From contig SSNU01000247.1 in assembly GCA_012064415.1 (NCBI GenBank), forward strand, positions 276,169 to 340,168: a DNA stretch of 64,000 bases. Direction: 5' to 3'. The translations under genes and the position numbers were made by a program. The notes under the pieces were generated by a model. It did not search any database, was not told the origin of the DNA, and worked only from the letters and a program-made list of their open reading frames with translations. The DNA is from Gyrodactylus bullatarudis (Eukaryota > Platyhelminthes > Monogenea > Gyrodactylidea > Gyrodactylidae). Positions 50,001 to 61,454 of this stretch are shown here, one piece after another; within the stretch, counting starts at the first letter, position 1; each line of letters opens with the position of its first letter.

Positions 50001-53000
50001 AATGGAAGACTTATCGATATCTCAGCTTAAAATCGATATAACCCAGCGTTTTTCAACAAAAATTTTGCATTGTGATAGTATTTATATTTCAACCCGGTTC
50101 TCTAAACTTCCTTCTGAGTTCAGAATCAGATAATATCCTTGATGAAGTTCGAAAATATTATCGCTCAAACTAAAAGTTGTCGTTTTCAAATGAGAGGTTT
50201 CGTATATCAGAACAAAAAGTATATAATTCAAAAGGAATTTTCTTCTCAAAATATAATTCTTCATCGAATGAGCGAATGGCCGAAAAAAGTTGTAACAATT
50301 TGTATGTATTAATAGATCAAAAAGATGACGGTTGCTTACTTTGAATACAATTCATAAGGGAATTTTTCTCATTTTTAAATGGGGGAGTCCATTGGACCAA
50401 GTTGAGGAGGAGATCTTCGACTTGGTGAAGGACAGCGAGAGAATGAAGATTTGATGAATCGAAGAAACTGATCGCCAATTGTTCAGTCATTTTCATAGAC
50501 TTTATAACAATGTCGGTGTATTCTGACGATTTGGAGAGTTGAAAACCGGGAAGATAACGTTCCTGGCCATAGACACTGACCGATGATATCGAGGGGTTAT
50601 TATTCATGTTGGATACTGTGGGAAATGAGCCTCTCTCCTCCATTTCCTCAAAGGGGCAGTCTTCCAGCTCTTCATCCTCGTCAATCTCTAGGTCAGAGAT
50701 AATCTGATTCTCTTCACATTCATTATTAAGGGAAGAGGACTTAGAGTTTTCCCGATAGTTGTGTGATGAAGATGATCTACTTGATGAGATATTCGGATTC
50801 TTTTCAGAACTACAATTGTTTGTTGATGAGATCCAGTCTGTGACGGGATTCTTGGGTGTCCTCAGGGATCTTGTACCTCGTGAAATGTTGATTGGAGGTT
50901 CCTTTCGATAAATTGGATAATCTTGAGATGTTCGCTTCTTCTCGACCAGTTCAACATGAATTTTGAAGCTAAATTTTATTATTCGATTAAAAAAATCCAC
51001 AAGAAACCAGAGTGTAAACTCACATAAATTCATCAGAGTGTTGAGAAAAGAAACTTTTCATTGTAATAAAGTAGATGAGAGGTAGGTAGTATTCATCTTG
51101 GCTGAGGGGCACCACCTTTGATTGGTTATCAATGAAAGAAATTTTAAGAGTGATTGAACTCAGGATTTTGTCCTTATCTTCGTAGTCCCTGGAGATTAGG
51201 GATGATATCCCAAGATAGCGTAGGGACTTTTCAAGCAGCTCTCGATGTAAATCGATGAATGTATGATTTAACGAGGTGGCCACATTGAAGGAAGGCTTTC
51301 TTATGACATTTTCATCCCCTTCAAATTCAGAATTGCATGATACTCTTACGAGAATTTTGCTCCCTTTCCATATACTATATAGGAAGAGGAGAGAATGATT
51401 TTCAAATGGGACAATTATCATTCGAGACTTACAGATGAAGAGGCAAATGCTCACGTTCCCAATATGAATGAGTATCATAGGAAGTTTCACTTTGGATAAT
51501 AAAGTTGTTAAGGACTTTAAGGGACCTGCGTATCATGTGTAGCTCGTTTCTCACGTCTTCTGCATCTTGTTTCCTGCCAGAATCCATAGATTCAATCTAA
51601 ATAATTGGGAAAATTATTGGTGTTCAACCTTGATGGACAGACAAGTTGAATGTAATTTATGTGTAGTGTCGGATAGGGAAATGATTTGCTAGTTGACTGG
51701 AAAACTGATTAAATCTCAAAAGCATATCATTTTACCAAGGTACTTGAATCAGTCACTGAAGAATATATAATGATCTAGATCTGAAAAAATGCCATTTTTG
51801 TAATTTTGAAAGTAGAGCGAGAAATTTTATTTTCTTTAGTTTTCTAGAATTTTGGCCATATTAAATTGAATGCCACCCGAAGCTATAAATTCTCTTTTCG
51901 TCTTGTGAAACCTCCAAGCCCAGTTTGATTCATGGAATAATCTCATTTTTTGCCAAAAATTGAAAAAATGCCCTTTTCAATTTAAATTCATGCCCGATTT
52001 CGGCAGGTCTAATGATGACTCACTTTTTTGGTGGAATCTTTTATGTTCTTGAGACATTTGTCAATAAAGATCCGATTGATTTCTGTTTGTCTTTCAACAA
52101 TATCCAAATTCAGATTGGTATGTAAATGCAAGAGTAATCGAGTGGCCTGTTCGCAAACACCTTCATTGCCACACTCCATGACGAGATGCCACAAGTGTTC
52201 AATTTCATCCAACTCGATGTTGTTGACAAGATAACAGAATTGTTTAGTAGGCTTTTCCAGGGAGGAGTAGTCGGTTATCTCGACAAGATTTCCATTCCTC
52301 ATGTTGATAAACTCGAAGATGTACTTGAATAGGCTAGAGAAACAAAAATGAAGCCACTTAGTAGTAAGGAAAATTTTTGAAAATTATTCTTAAATCTGTA
52401 ACAAAAAAGCCAAAAAATTTAGGAGAAATTTGGAAATATTTAAAAATTCGAGTCGGCGCCATTTGATAAGAACAACGAATAATGGTAGTTGAGATTTTAT
52501 CGTTTGAATGTCACCTGGTTTCTAATTTTGATCCTTCTCACTGCAGAAGAATTAATGAATTGGGATCATCTATTAATTAATTGACGGATTTTTTATGAAA
52601 AATAACTTTTGATCACACCTTCACTTATAAATAAACAAAAATTAAAAATATATTTCCAAGACTTTATTTTCAAAAAGTACTTTCTTGAATAGATGAAAAT
52701 TTTTTCAGTAAGTTAAAAGTAGAAAAAATTTGATAGTTATGGGAATGAATTAACCAGTCCTGATATCTTTGTAATCTCGTAAGAAGACAGCAACGAAAAA
52801 CTAGTTTTTCAAAGATGAAATTGGTCAAAACTCACTTGAACTCAAGCATTGTATATTTTGTCTTGCACAAGGCTAGAATGGTTGTACGATTTAATTGAAT
52901 AACTGTCTCCAGGTCTAACTTGGAGTAAAGATTTGATTGGAACCAATTCAGGCATGATGTAGTGCAAATTTTTTCGAATTGCTCTAGTTCAAAGGGAGTC

Positions 53001-56000
53001 TGTAGCAGTTGTAAGGATGTGGGTGGATTATTTGCATTCTTACTACTGGGAGTTATCATGAGACATTTCCAGATCCTCTGAAGTGTGGCTAGGGATATTT
53101 CAAAGTTCTTTGAGACCACTAGACTCTGGATGAATTGAAGACGTGTATCTATCTGAGTGATGCATTCGGTGAAGGAGATCACTTCATCGTTTGTAGTGGA
53201 TGTTGAATCTCGGCTGAGAGTTGAAGAGGCAGATGAACAAAGATCATTTGATAATAACTTGGGCTCTATAAAGAATAGAGAATTAATTTTATTTTATTTA
53301 AAACTACTAATTTTAAAGTATGCACACATTCATTACAGTAATTTAGCAATCATGTAAAAACAGAGAAGAGAAGGTTAATGAAAAAGTATTCATAGGACTC
53401 ACCTTTAACTGTGACAGTTGAGACAAATTTCACCAGATTATCAGTGAGAATTACAATTAAATCGTAGTCTGTTCTAAGCCAGTTTAAAATTTCATTTATC
53501 TTTGGCATAGAACTTGTTGAATTCTAAAGGGGAAATTCATAGGTGAAGAGAGGTAATATTTTCAGATAATTTTTTCACTCACATTATCAGGCAGGATTAG
53601 CCGTTTAAAATGATCAATTGCATAGAAAGCAGTGTAAACAGATGACTTTGTATTGTTGTTATTCAGGGACAATTTCCCCTCGATTATCTGTATGAACAGG
53701 GTGATCCACTTCTTCTTACAGGAATTATCCGACACGGACTAAATAGAAAATGTTTTTGAACTATTCTTTTTATATTTCAAAAACTAGAAGTGGAATCTTT
53801 TTGTTTATCTTGTAAACAGCCATTTCGGTTACTTCAAATACTTGGACAAGGATCAAAAACTCTCTTATACCAATATTTTTCAGATCGAACAAGTCAAGAA
53901 TGATTTAATTAAAAATCTAATGGAGAAAATCACCTTGGAAAACCTAAGAAGAGAAACATTACACAGGTTACATTCGAAGCCCAGGCTGACACGTACTGCG
54001 CCACGAACTCTGATACTTTCAGTTTTAATATTGGAAAACTAATATTGATTTTGAAACCATCTCTTATAGAAAATTTTATCCTGATAATCAAAAAATTACC
54101 CTAACCTGAAATTTCCAATAGAAACCTTATGGGAAAAATACCCATGAAAAACATTGGACGGAGAAAATTAACCTAGGTGATATTTGAAACCCTAACCACA
54201 AAAAATATTAATATAAAAATTAAATTTGCCAGGCTAACTCGTCCTACGCTCCGCATTCTCGCTTCGCTTGAATGAATTTAATAAATTTTACTATCCTCGC
54301 TTTGTATCTTTGTTAATTCTAGTTTCAATGAGCGCAAGTTTAAATTTAAAAGAAACACAAGTAGGGATTCCATGATAAATAAATAAATTTGCAGAATATT
54401 TTATCAACTTACAGCATTATCACTTTTAAGGATGCTCAAGTGGGCATTCAAGGCAACTCTGGCAATCTCTTCAGATATCTCACGTGAAAGAGAATATTCC
54501 CAGAGGAAATTCAAAAAGAAATCTGATATTTGGGGAGATTTTGTTTCGATGACCAAACGTTTTATAAAGCTTATTAGTCGATGTTTCTGTTTTATATTTG
54601 ACAGTGTCCATTCATTCTAAACAAAAAAAAATGGATAAAATAGATAATTAAGCTTTTAGGTTGAGGTATTCTGCCTAATTAGGTGAGAGAAATCAGACTT
54701 TGCGTTCGTGACGTTTGTGGCTTGACTCGATAGAGTCAATAGGGAAAAAGAAAATTTTCAATGTTACTGGAATTCTATTTAATTATTTTTTGTAAATTAG
54801 ATATAATCAGAGCCCTGGAATTTTCTTAACACAAATTATTCTCTTGATGAGAGTAATTTCGAATTGAAAAAAAAACAAATGAACCAAATTTGATCAAAAT
54901 TTCTCGAAAATCATAAGAAATTGGTAAAAAAAAGAGTGATTTTGAATTTTAATGAAGAAAGGTATTCAATACAAAGGATTTCAAGGCTGTATATGTTAAT
55001 TTATAAGCAAAGCACAACTACAAAATAGGTAAGAGGGAGACACTCACTTTAATAAGTGCTAGGACATGATCAGATTGATCTTGATCAAAGTTCTTAGCTA
55101 AATGGATAATTAGTTCATTGATATTTTTCACAATAGTCTCGTGTTTTCCGGTCCTCAGGGCCCAGACTGTGTCAATGTCTTGGGTGGAGAATTTGCCATG
55201 CTTTTGTAGAAATAACAAGAACTGTTTCACCTTCTCGACATATTCTAGATTATGTACATGTTCACTCAATAAATCGCCAATGTACTAAAAGTAAAAAGTA
55301 AAAGAAAGGAATCAAAATTTGGTATTGACAAAAAAACTGAAAAGAATGTCTAAAACCGCCTGTCATCATCTCTGTAATGTTGCATATATTTTCAACAACT
55401 TTAGAGTATATTCTTTTTAATTGATCTTAAACTTTAATACATATTTATGATGATAAATCAGTAAAAGGAGTGAAATTTATCGGCTCAGATTATATATATT
55501 TGTATTAGAAAATAATTTTATTCCTTATTAGAGGCGAATGAGGTTTTGAACGTTGTAAATATGAGTTTTATAAAATGTGAAAACCGACTCACTTTTGATA
55601 TCCAGGTAGTTAGTATTTCCGGAGTGAAGTTGTCCAAAAATTCAACCTTTTCAGCGCTGCTTTTGTTAGACAAGAGAAGAATTTTGTTCAGGTTATGCAA
55701 ATTCTTCATGCGAACTTTGAATGATCCGGTCTAAAAGAAGATAGATATTTCATTTACGTAAATACGAGTGTAACCTCGGAGATACAGGCTCTAATTTCAT
55801 TAAAATGTATCGAATATCTTGTAGGCGTTTACAAAAACCAAAAAATTGCAAAAAAGGTTGAATCCTCAAGGGTTAAATTAGATTGAAAATGTTTGAAAAT
55901 TACTCGTATTCCATCAAAGAATGACTGAAGGATTAAATTGACCAATACTTTATCTGGTAATCTTTCCTCTTTGATAAATTCTGAACAATTTAGTAGATGC

Positions 56001-56965
56001 TTGCGAATCCTTTCAAAGATTTCTGGCTCATTAAGATCTAAGAGGAGATTTTCACCTTGATTCTGACTGATCAAATCGTTCAACTTATGGAGTTTGGAGG
56101 AAATATTTTTCTAGAAAAGATATTTTTATTTTTTGTAAATTAAACACAACCCGATTATGGGAAATTCGAAATTATGATATAGAAAAACTCACGTAGAGTG
56201 GTCGGATAAACTTTTCAATGAACTCTTCAGACAATTGGTTCAAGCAAACAAAAAAGGGACAGGCAAAACAATAAAGTGTGAAAAAGTTCATAGGACGAGT
56301 ACCATTTAGATGCTCTTCGAATCTGTCAATAGCAGAGTTGAAACCTTTGAATGAATCGAATAGTTCGAGGAAATCTATGAGAATTTTATTCAGTTTTTCA
56401 TCCTTGGAATCAAATTTTTTGACAAATCCAGAAAGTTCAGATCTCTCTGTGACAACAGGCTGGAACTCCGATGAGTTGGTAAAGATGAAAAATGAATTAT
56501 TCGTTTGGTCACTTTGACGCCGTTTGTTGACAGAATGGAATGCAGATTTTTCATCGAGCACAAAGGAAAGAGTCTCCATAATGCCGATTCTATCTTTATT
56601 AATCGCAACAGCGGATAGTTCCATAAAATAAAGGGTAATATCATAAATAAATCCATGGATATCTTCTGACCAACCGTAACAGGGCTCCGAGCAGAATATC
56701 TTTTGGAATGAGTCTTTGAGAAGGAAATCATAAAATTCTAAACGTAGGCTCTCGTTCGTGTTGCAATCTAAATAACAGTCATTTAATAGAATTAATTACT
56801 TAATCGCTCCTCTTCAATGCACATCCTGAGAAATATTTCCATATTACCACCAGCATTGATGGGTATCTGCCAGTTGGGGACATTTACTGAGTTATTGATA
56901 TTTTCAAGAATTTTTTTATAGTCTATTGAAGTATTAGCAGCATTATCTAGGTTATTCTTTATCAT
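35035..56965 (-). CDS. USP9X / fat-facets-type ubiquitin hydrolase
   Basis: Thirty-three exons join without a phase conflict to about 2,911 residues: 56800-56965, 56193-56767, 55904-56110, 55593-55730, 55048-55284, 54413-54616, 53583-53738, 53403-53523, 52836-53265, 52024-52333, 51433-51596, 51024-51374, 50340-50968, 49615-49685, 48074-49000, 47554-47709, 45889-46216, 45608-45823, 45336-45376, 45149-45273, 42527-42928, 42334-42434, 42147-42274, 41432-41694, 41220-41371, 40996-41159, 40849-40931, 40233-40709, 39898-40170, 38721-39047, 37798-38083, 36577-36903, 35035-35235. The order follows USP9X: helical N-terminal repeats (TGKHETIVKNINEL), a ubiquitin-like region (exons 11-12), the USP core, and a helical C-terminus (WTDSLENY, NPQYYTSYNQ). 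Human USP9X has about 2,550-2,570 residues; the excess includes an acidic, Ser-rich stretch in exon 13. It removes ubiquitin from cytosolic substrates. The first intron is only 32 nt. The donors of exons 26 and 31 are the least certain. Confidence 0.93.
35426..35507. mobile_element. 82-bp TTAA-flanked MITE with perfect ends
   Basis: The ends are a perfect 17-bp inverted repeat (CCCTCGCCCTGGAAATG), flanked by TTAA at 35422-35425 and 35508-35511. An inner perfect 7-bp hairpin (TGGGGTC/GACCCCA) lies at 35441-35460. It sits in the last intron of the USP9X gene and has no coding capacity. Confidence 0.92.
35820..36142. mobile_element. Fold-back element in the last USP9X intron
   Basis: A left arm (about 35820-35911) and right arm (about 36039-36142) are imperfect inverted repeats. 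Shared blocks include GAATTCGAATT, GACCAACTTTAGATA versus TATCTAAGGTTGGTC, and TTTGAAGCAGTTAA versus TTAACTGCTTCAAA. The loop is about 125 bp. Confidence 0.75.
39391..39596. mobile_element. MITE with about 40-bp terminal inverted repeats, family D
   Basis: It starts GTTTAAAGTAAAAAAGATGC and ends with the reverse complement, with the inverted match continuing through the TCTCACAAAT blocks. It lies in the USP9X intron at 39048-39897. A related piece sits at 49855-49975, sharing ATGTATCACACTGATGA and AATAAAGGCCTTATTTGTG in inverted orientation. Confidence 0.85.
42985..43306 (-). repeat. Dispersed repeat, family C, copy 2
   Basis: It is the inverted counterpart of the segment at 18495-18780 and lies in intron 20 of the USP9X gene. 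Several blocks of 15-20 bp match exactly; small indels separate them. Confidence 0.8.
43644..44499. mobile_element. Element of about 856 bp with roughly 45-bp terminal inverted repeats
   Basis: Left end TATATGTTACGTTTAAAGTG, then GAAACTCGTACAGTGTGTAC. The right end, read on the other strand, is TATATGTTACGTTCAAAATG, then GAAACTCGTACAGTGTATAC. Palindromic GTACAGTGTGTACACTGTAC and further TGTACAC motifs cluster near the left end. A minus-strand frame at 43599-43970 may be a transposase relic, but I could not assign it. It lies in USP9X intron 20. Confidence 0.75.
46432..47133. mobile_element. Fold-back element, family A, in USP9X intron 16
   Basis: The arms at about 46432-46700 and 46845-47133 are inverted repeats of about 270-290 bp. 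The frames 46397-46666 (plus) and 46893-47129 (minus) translate to nearly the same peptide, because they are the two arms. The loop and inner arms resemble the fold-back element at 973-1500. Confidence 0.85.
49095..49410. repeat. Decayed family A copy in USP9X intron 14
   Basis: It shares CCAGTTGAAGAAAA, ATGAAAAATATGG, TTTATTGATTTGAAAGTG and TTGATTTTCTTGT with the element at 46432-47133, with many substitutions. Confidence 0.6.
49855..49975. repeat. Family D MITE fragment in USP9X intron 13
   Basis: Related in inverted orientation to the element at 39391-39596. The flanking AAATAAGGCCTTTATT blocks form its own inverted repeat. Confidence 0.75.
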
Positions 56966-57386
56966 ATTTTTGTATTTAAGAATAAATAAATCTAATATCT
57001 CATCAATAAGGGCAATTTAATTGAATAAAGTGTGAAAAAATAGATTATTAACCACTAATCTAGGAAGCCTGCCTATAATGTAAGCGGGCTTAATTAATTA
57101 TATCAAACAAGATATCAAATCTTGAAATATATATTGTTTAAATGATTCTGTTTGCAAATTTAATTACTAATTGGTCCAAATTATTTGGAGTCCGAATTCG
57201 GACCGAACATCTCTTGATCTTCAACAGGTCAGGAATCCTGACTCAGGATTACACACAAAGACTAAATTAATATTTTTGAAAAAAGCGATTTTTTATTTTT
57301 AGATAGTTGATTCAAGATAATTTTCATGAAATTCTCGTCAAGAATACTCTGAGATTTTAAAAAGCAGATTTAAAAAAATAAGGTAC

Positions 57387-57396
57387 TTTATTTATT
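57387..57396 (-). terminator. Overlapping poly(A) signals of TDP2
   Basis: Two overlapping AATAAA hexamers on the minus strand, about 25-35 nt past the TAG stop at 57420-57422. Confidence 0.6.
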
Positions 57397-57419
57397 CTCG
57401 AGTTGAAAAATAATTTTAT

Positions 57420-58520
57420 CTATAAAATCTCGAAGTGTCCCAGGATAGCCCAATGATCAGATGGAAACATAGTTGATCCGGGTACCTTTCTCAGGCCACG
57501 TAATTCAAAATCAACAGCTCTGAAATTAGCATTTTTCTTGGTGTAGAATAATCTATCAAAACGGCAACCGAATGCTTGTCGAAAACTTATATTTGTATTT
57601 CTTTGAGGGTCCCATGTATTTTTGGCTTCTTTCCTAGCTCCGCATTCATCCCAGACATCAGATAACTCTTTAGGCAATCCATTCAGTTCCTTAATTTCTT
57701 TATCTCTTAAGTTCAAGTCTCCACAAAATATAGAATAGGCTTCAGGAGAACTAGAAAAATTAATCATTTCATTCCAGCATTGTTTGAGCTGTTCTTTACG
57801 CGCAGAAGAAAACTCTGCACAGCTTTCCAGATGGGAAGTACAAATTCGAACCATTACCTTTTTACTATTCTTCAATTTGATCAAAAGGGTGGATACTATG
57901 AAATGCCTACCCATTTGAGAATTGGCAAATTCCCCGAATCTCTGATCCATCAGAGTAATTCCACAGGCTTTTCTCACTAGTATCACAACATAATAGCCAA
58001 GTTCATGACGAATGCTTATTGGGGGACTGATAAAATGATAATGCTGAGATAACTTGGAATTTTCAAATTTGCGATGACTTGTAGGAATCACTTCCTGTAG
58101 GCAGACCACATGTGGAATGTCATTGAGAATTTCCTCAATAATAAAATCGTTGCGAGAATCAAGACTTTTCTCGTTTAAACCCTCAATGTTCCAGGACATA
58201 ACACGAAAAAATCTTGAATGCTGGGGATCTTTACTAAGAGAATCCTGATCGCCTATAAGATAGTCCTCAGTTAGATCAATGACACTAAAAGAGTCATGAA
58301 TAATATCTTACATGTTGTTTTCTGTATTGAAATAGTTAGATATTGCAATCTAAATCAAGAAAATAAATAATTAAGCACTAACGTTGAGGTTGAAATCATG
58401 CTTTAGTAAGTATTCTTGAGCTAATTCTTTATCAATTTTGGTTATCAGTGCGAATTGCTCGATAAGTTCATCACGGTCATCAAAATCCATTACAGAATCT
58501 ATGGATTTTAAATTCAGCAT
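57420..58520 (-). CDS. TDP2: Tyrosyl-DNA phosphodiesterase 2
   Basis: Three exons (58383-58520, 58312-58349 and 57420-58284) join in phase to 346 residues, close to the human length of 362. The N-terminus is a UBA-like domain (about residues 14-58, RDELIEQFALITKI and ISNYFNTENN). The rest is an endonuclease/exonuclease/phosphatase fold with all four signature motifs: SWNIEGL, LQEVIP (metal-binding Glu), GDLNLRD (catalytic Asp) and PSDHWAIL (catalytic His). The enzyme hydrolyses 5'-phosphotyrosyl bonds left by trapped topoisomerase 2. Its two introns are 33 nt and 27 nt. The 27-nt intron (58285-58311) contains an in-frame stop if retained, and skipping it gives IVIDLTEDY, which matches the family. 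It starts 125 bp from the divergent DNAI2 start. Confidence 0.95.
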
Positions 58521-58645
58521 GTTTTGAAAAGTTGTTTTTCTTGAATTTATGTTGCAAACTTAAACAAGACTTCCAGAATTTTTTTCTTTGTTTTATTTTA
58601 TCATAACTATGTGAATAAACACCGGATTTTTAAAATTTTTATAAA
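58521..58645. promoter_or_regulatory. Probable bidirectional promoter, TDP2/DNAI2
   Basis: Only 125 bp separate the two divergent start codons. Both 5' UTRs and the shared core promoter must lie here unless either gene has an upstream non-coding exon. The sequence is AT-rich; I do not recognise a TATA box position or specific factor site with confidence. Confidence 0.55.
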
Positions 58646-60500
58646 ATGGAAAAATCAGACCTCTCTTATGTATACACAAAAAAGAGATCTGAATTCGGGA
58701 AATATTGTTTATTTTCTGATAAGAATGCTGAAATAATCGTAGATATACCACCCAGTTTAGATACTCTTAAAGATTATAAACTTATTAATCCCTTATCAAA
58801 GTCTCTTCAGATTTCAAAGTTAATATCTGCTCATGAAGTGAATACAGAACGTGTTCTAACAGAAATCAAAGGCGTTAATCATGTTGAGGGAGGTTGGCCA
58901 AAAGAAATTGATAGGGAAGATATAGAGCAGGTAGAAAGATTTAGAAAGAAAATCGAAAGAGAAGAAGCATATCAATCTTCTGTCGTTAAGATAGCAGGAT
59001 TAATGGAAAAGTATATTAAGCAAAATAATGCCCTCGATATTTATGAAATGTATTTTGAGAATGAAACAGATTTTATCCATCAAGATCCTCCTTCCGCTCA
59101 CATGCTTTGCACGCTAAAGTAATTGGTTTTATTGATTTTTCTTTTTTTTCATCAATAGAGATCCATATGAAAATAAGCGAAGCATTATGAATATTTCTTG
59201 GTGTCCAGATGGACAGAATAGAATTGCTGGATCTTATTGTTTTAGTGAATTCCAGGAAATCCAAGTAGATAAAGCTTTAGACTCTTATGTATGGAACTTG
59301 GAGAATTTGAATCGGCCAGAATATTTTTTCAATGTAGGAACCCCTCTGGTTTATCTGGAATTTAATCCCAAGGACTCTCATATGCTCGTCGGAGGGTGTT
59401 ATAATGGGCAGATAGCTTTTTTTGATACAAGAAAGGGGTCAAATGCAACATACACAAGTTGTTTGTCTGAATCACACAAAGATCCAGTATGGAATGTACA
59501 ATGGATTCAATCAAAAACAGCAACACAATGTTTCTCAACAAGCACTGATGGCCAGGTCCTAACATGGGATTTGAGAAAGCTCTCTAGTCCACTTGAAAGA
59601 ATTATTTTAGACCCAACAAAAACTGACAATCCTGACCTGGCCCAAGGATCTTATTGTCTTGAATATGAACCGACAATACCAACAAGATTTATGGTTGGCA
59701 CAGAGCAAGGTCTCATCCTTCAAATGAACCGAAAAGGGAAATCTTCTGCGGAGAAATTCTCAAATGTTTTTCAAGCTCACTTTGGTCCCATATACTCGTT
59801 AACGAGAAACAACTTTTTCCCAAAGCAATACATGAGTGTTGGAGATTGGTCGTACAAGATTTGGTCCGAAGACATCAAGGAATCCCCAATAATGTGGTCA
59901 TACAACTATTCATGTCAGTTGTCCGGGGGTTGTTGGAGTCCAGTTCGACCATCGGTATTTTACATTTCGAGGACAGATGGAATTCTTGATATCTGGGATT
60001 ATGCAGCGAAGCAGGACAAGCCAACTTTGAGCTTAAAAGTGTTTGAGGAACCAATTCAAAGCTTAAAATCAAATGATAATGGTAAAATCATTGCATGTGG
60101 CTCCAAGAGGGGTCAATTAACTTTGGTTAAAGTTTCCAACAGTTTCACTATGATGGTTAAAAATGAAAAGAACGTATTCAATTCCATGATTGAACGGGAA
60201 ATTAAGAGAGAGAAAATTCTTGAGAATAGAAATAAAGAAATTAAGCTAAAAGAGAAATTTATGACAGGCAATGTTAATCAGGTAAATTATGTGTATTGAT
60301 AATCTAATGTAATTATTACTTGAAAGGAACTCAACGACCTTGATGCCAGACCTAAATTCAATCTGCAGAGTAAAGAGGAAGAACTTGACCAGTTAAGCGC
60401 AGAGTTTTATGCCAAATGTGAAGAGAGACAGGAAACCATTCGAGGGCTATTTGATTCAGCGAAAATCGAGATAAATGATATTATGGATGAAAACTTTTGA
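58646..60500 (+). CDS. DNAI2: Dynein intermediate chain 2, axonemal outer arm
   Basis: Three exons (58646-59118, 59159-60281 and 60327-60500) join in phase to 589 residues; human DNAI2 has 605. Family marks run throughout: YVYTKKRSEFGKYCLFSD at the N-terminus, GVNHVEGGWPK, KQNNALDIYEMYF, FNPKDSHMLVGGCYNGQIAF, STDGQVLTWDLRK, MVGTEQGLILQMNRK, SVGDWSYKIWSED, WSPVRPSVFYISR and ERE..REKILENRNKEIKLKEK near the C-terminus. The middle is a WD-repeat beta-propeller of about 400 residues. The protein is part of the intermediate-chain pair at the base of outer dynein arms and is needed for ciliary and flagellar beating. Introns are 40 and 45 nt. The start codon is fixed by close N-terminal homology. Confidence 0.97.
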
Positions 60501-60987
60501 TTACCAGTGGGGAATATTATTGAAAAAAATAACATCTCTTTTCTACGAACCTGTTTCAGAGTCTTTCAATCCTATGCATTCAAACTTTTAGATAAATATT
60601 ATTAGGTTACTTTACTGTGTTTTCGCGATGAGCTTGTCTCCTTTTTAACTCTTGATTCGATGTGGTAAAGTGTTTGACTTGCCTCTATCCTTTTAGAAAC
60701 AGAACAGATTCGTAACTTTTTAAAAATCTACGAAGAATGAAAGTTGAGCATTGTTGATTAGATGATTATTGTCTGATAGAGGCTTGCTGATAAGTTTATT
60801 TTTTATCTGAAATTTAGGAATAAAACCAGATAAATAAATAAGGAAGAGCAAATAAAAGTTTTAAAATAAATCAAATTTATTCATCAGCCGTTGCATTCTT
60901 TACTCAGAATGTGCAATGCATACTAAATGTATAAAATATACAATGTACAATGAATATATAGAAGATAGATAGGTTATTATATGTTCC

Positions 60988-61359
60988 TTAGATAACAAAT
61001 AAGCGAAGATATGCTAATGAAATGACAATGACTATTGGGATAGTTGTTGAAAAAACTGAATAGACTGTTGGGTGGTAGAGGCAAAATACTGAGCTCACTA
61101 TCATGATAGATAGGGGCAAATATGTCTTGAAGAAGCTCAGCTTTTTCAAGGTACCGTCAGATTCGTTGAAATATTCCGTGTGATTTTCAATTGGTTCTGT
61201 TGGCTTGAGGTATTTTTCAAAGCACTCTTTTGTATACTGATAGTCTGGAGGTTGATATTCTACTAGACTACTCCAATCCTCAATCTTTTCTGGCATTTGA
61301 GTCGGAAGAGTGGTCATTTCATAATTTTTGTAACGATCTCGTTCGAATAATTTCTTCAT
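60988..61359 (-). CDS. Small protein with two C-terminal membrane segments, unknown
   Basis: An ATG-started frame of 123 residues runs from 61359 to a stop at 60988. The first 75 or so residues are hydrophilic, rich in Glu, Tyr, Thr and Pro (YQPPDYQYTKECFEKYLKP). Then come two hydrophobic segments joined by a short turn (about residues 77-96 and 100-121), so the protein is probably a membrane hairpin with a large N-terminal cytosolic part. No signal peptide is seen. I do not recognise the family. It is convergent with DNAI2. An upstream in-frame extension exists only from non-ATG codons; an acceptor-like TTCAAG just before the ATG leaves open that this is a last exon. An AATAAA lies about 100 nt downstream (near 60884). 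Confidence 0.6.
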   Translation of the reverse strand: MKKLFERDRYKNYEMTTLPTQMPEKIEDWSSLVEYQPPDYQYTKECFEKYLKPTEPIENHTEYFNESDGTLKKLSFFKTYLPLSIMIVSSVFCLYHPTVYSVFSTTIPIVIVISLAYLRLFVI

Positions 61360-61454
61360 AAACCTTGAATATATAAGCACATGTTAGGAATTTATTTAAT
61401 TTTAGTTTTATTCATAAGTTATGTACACTCAATGATCTGAACGTAGTTGATTAA

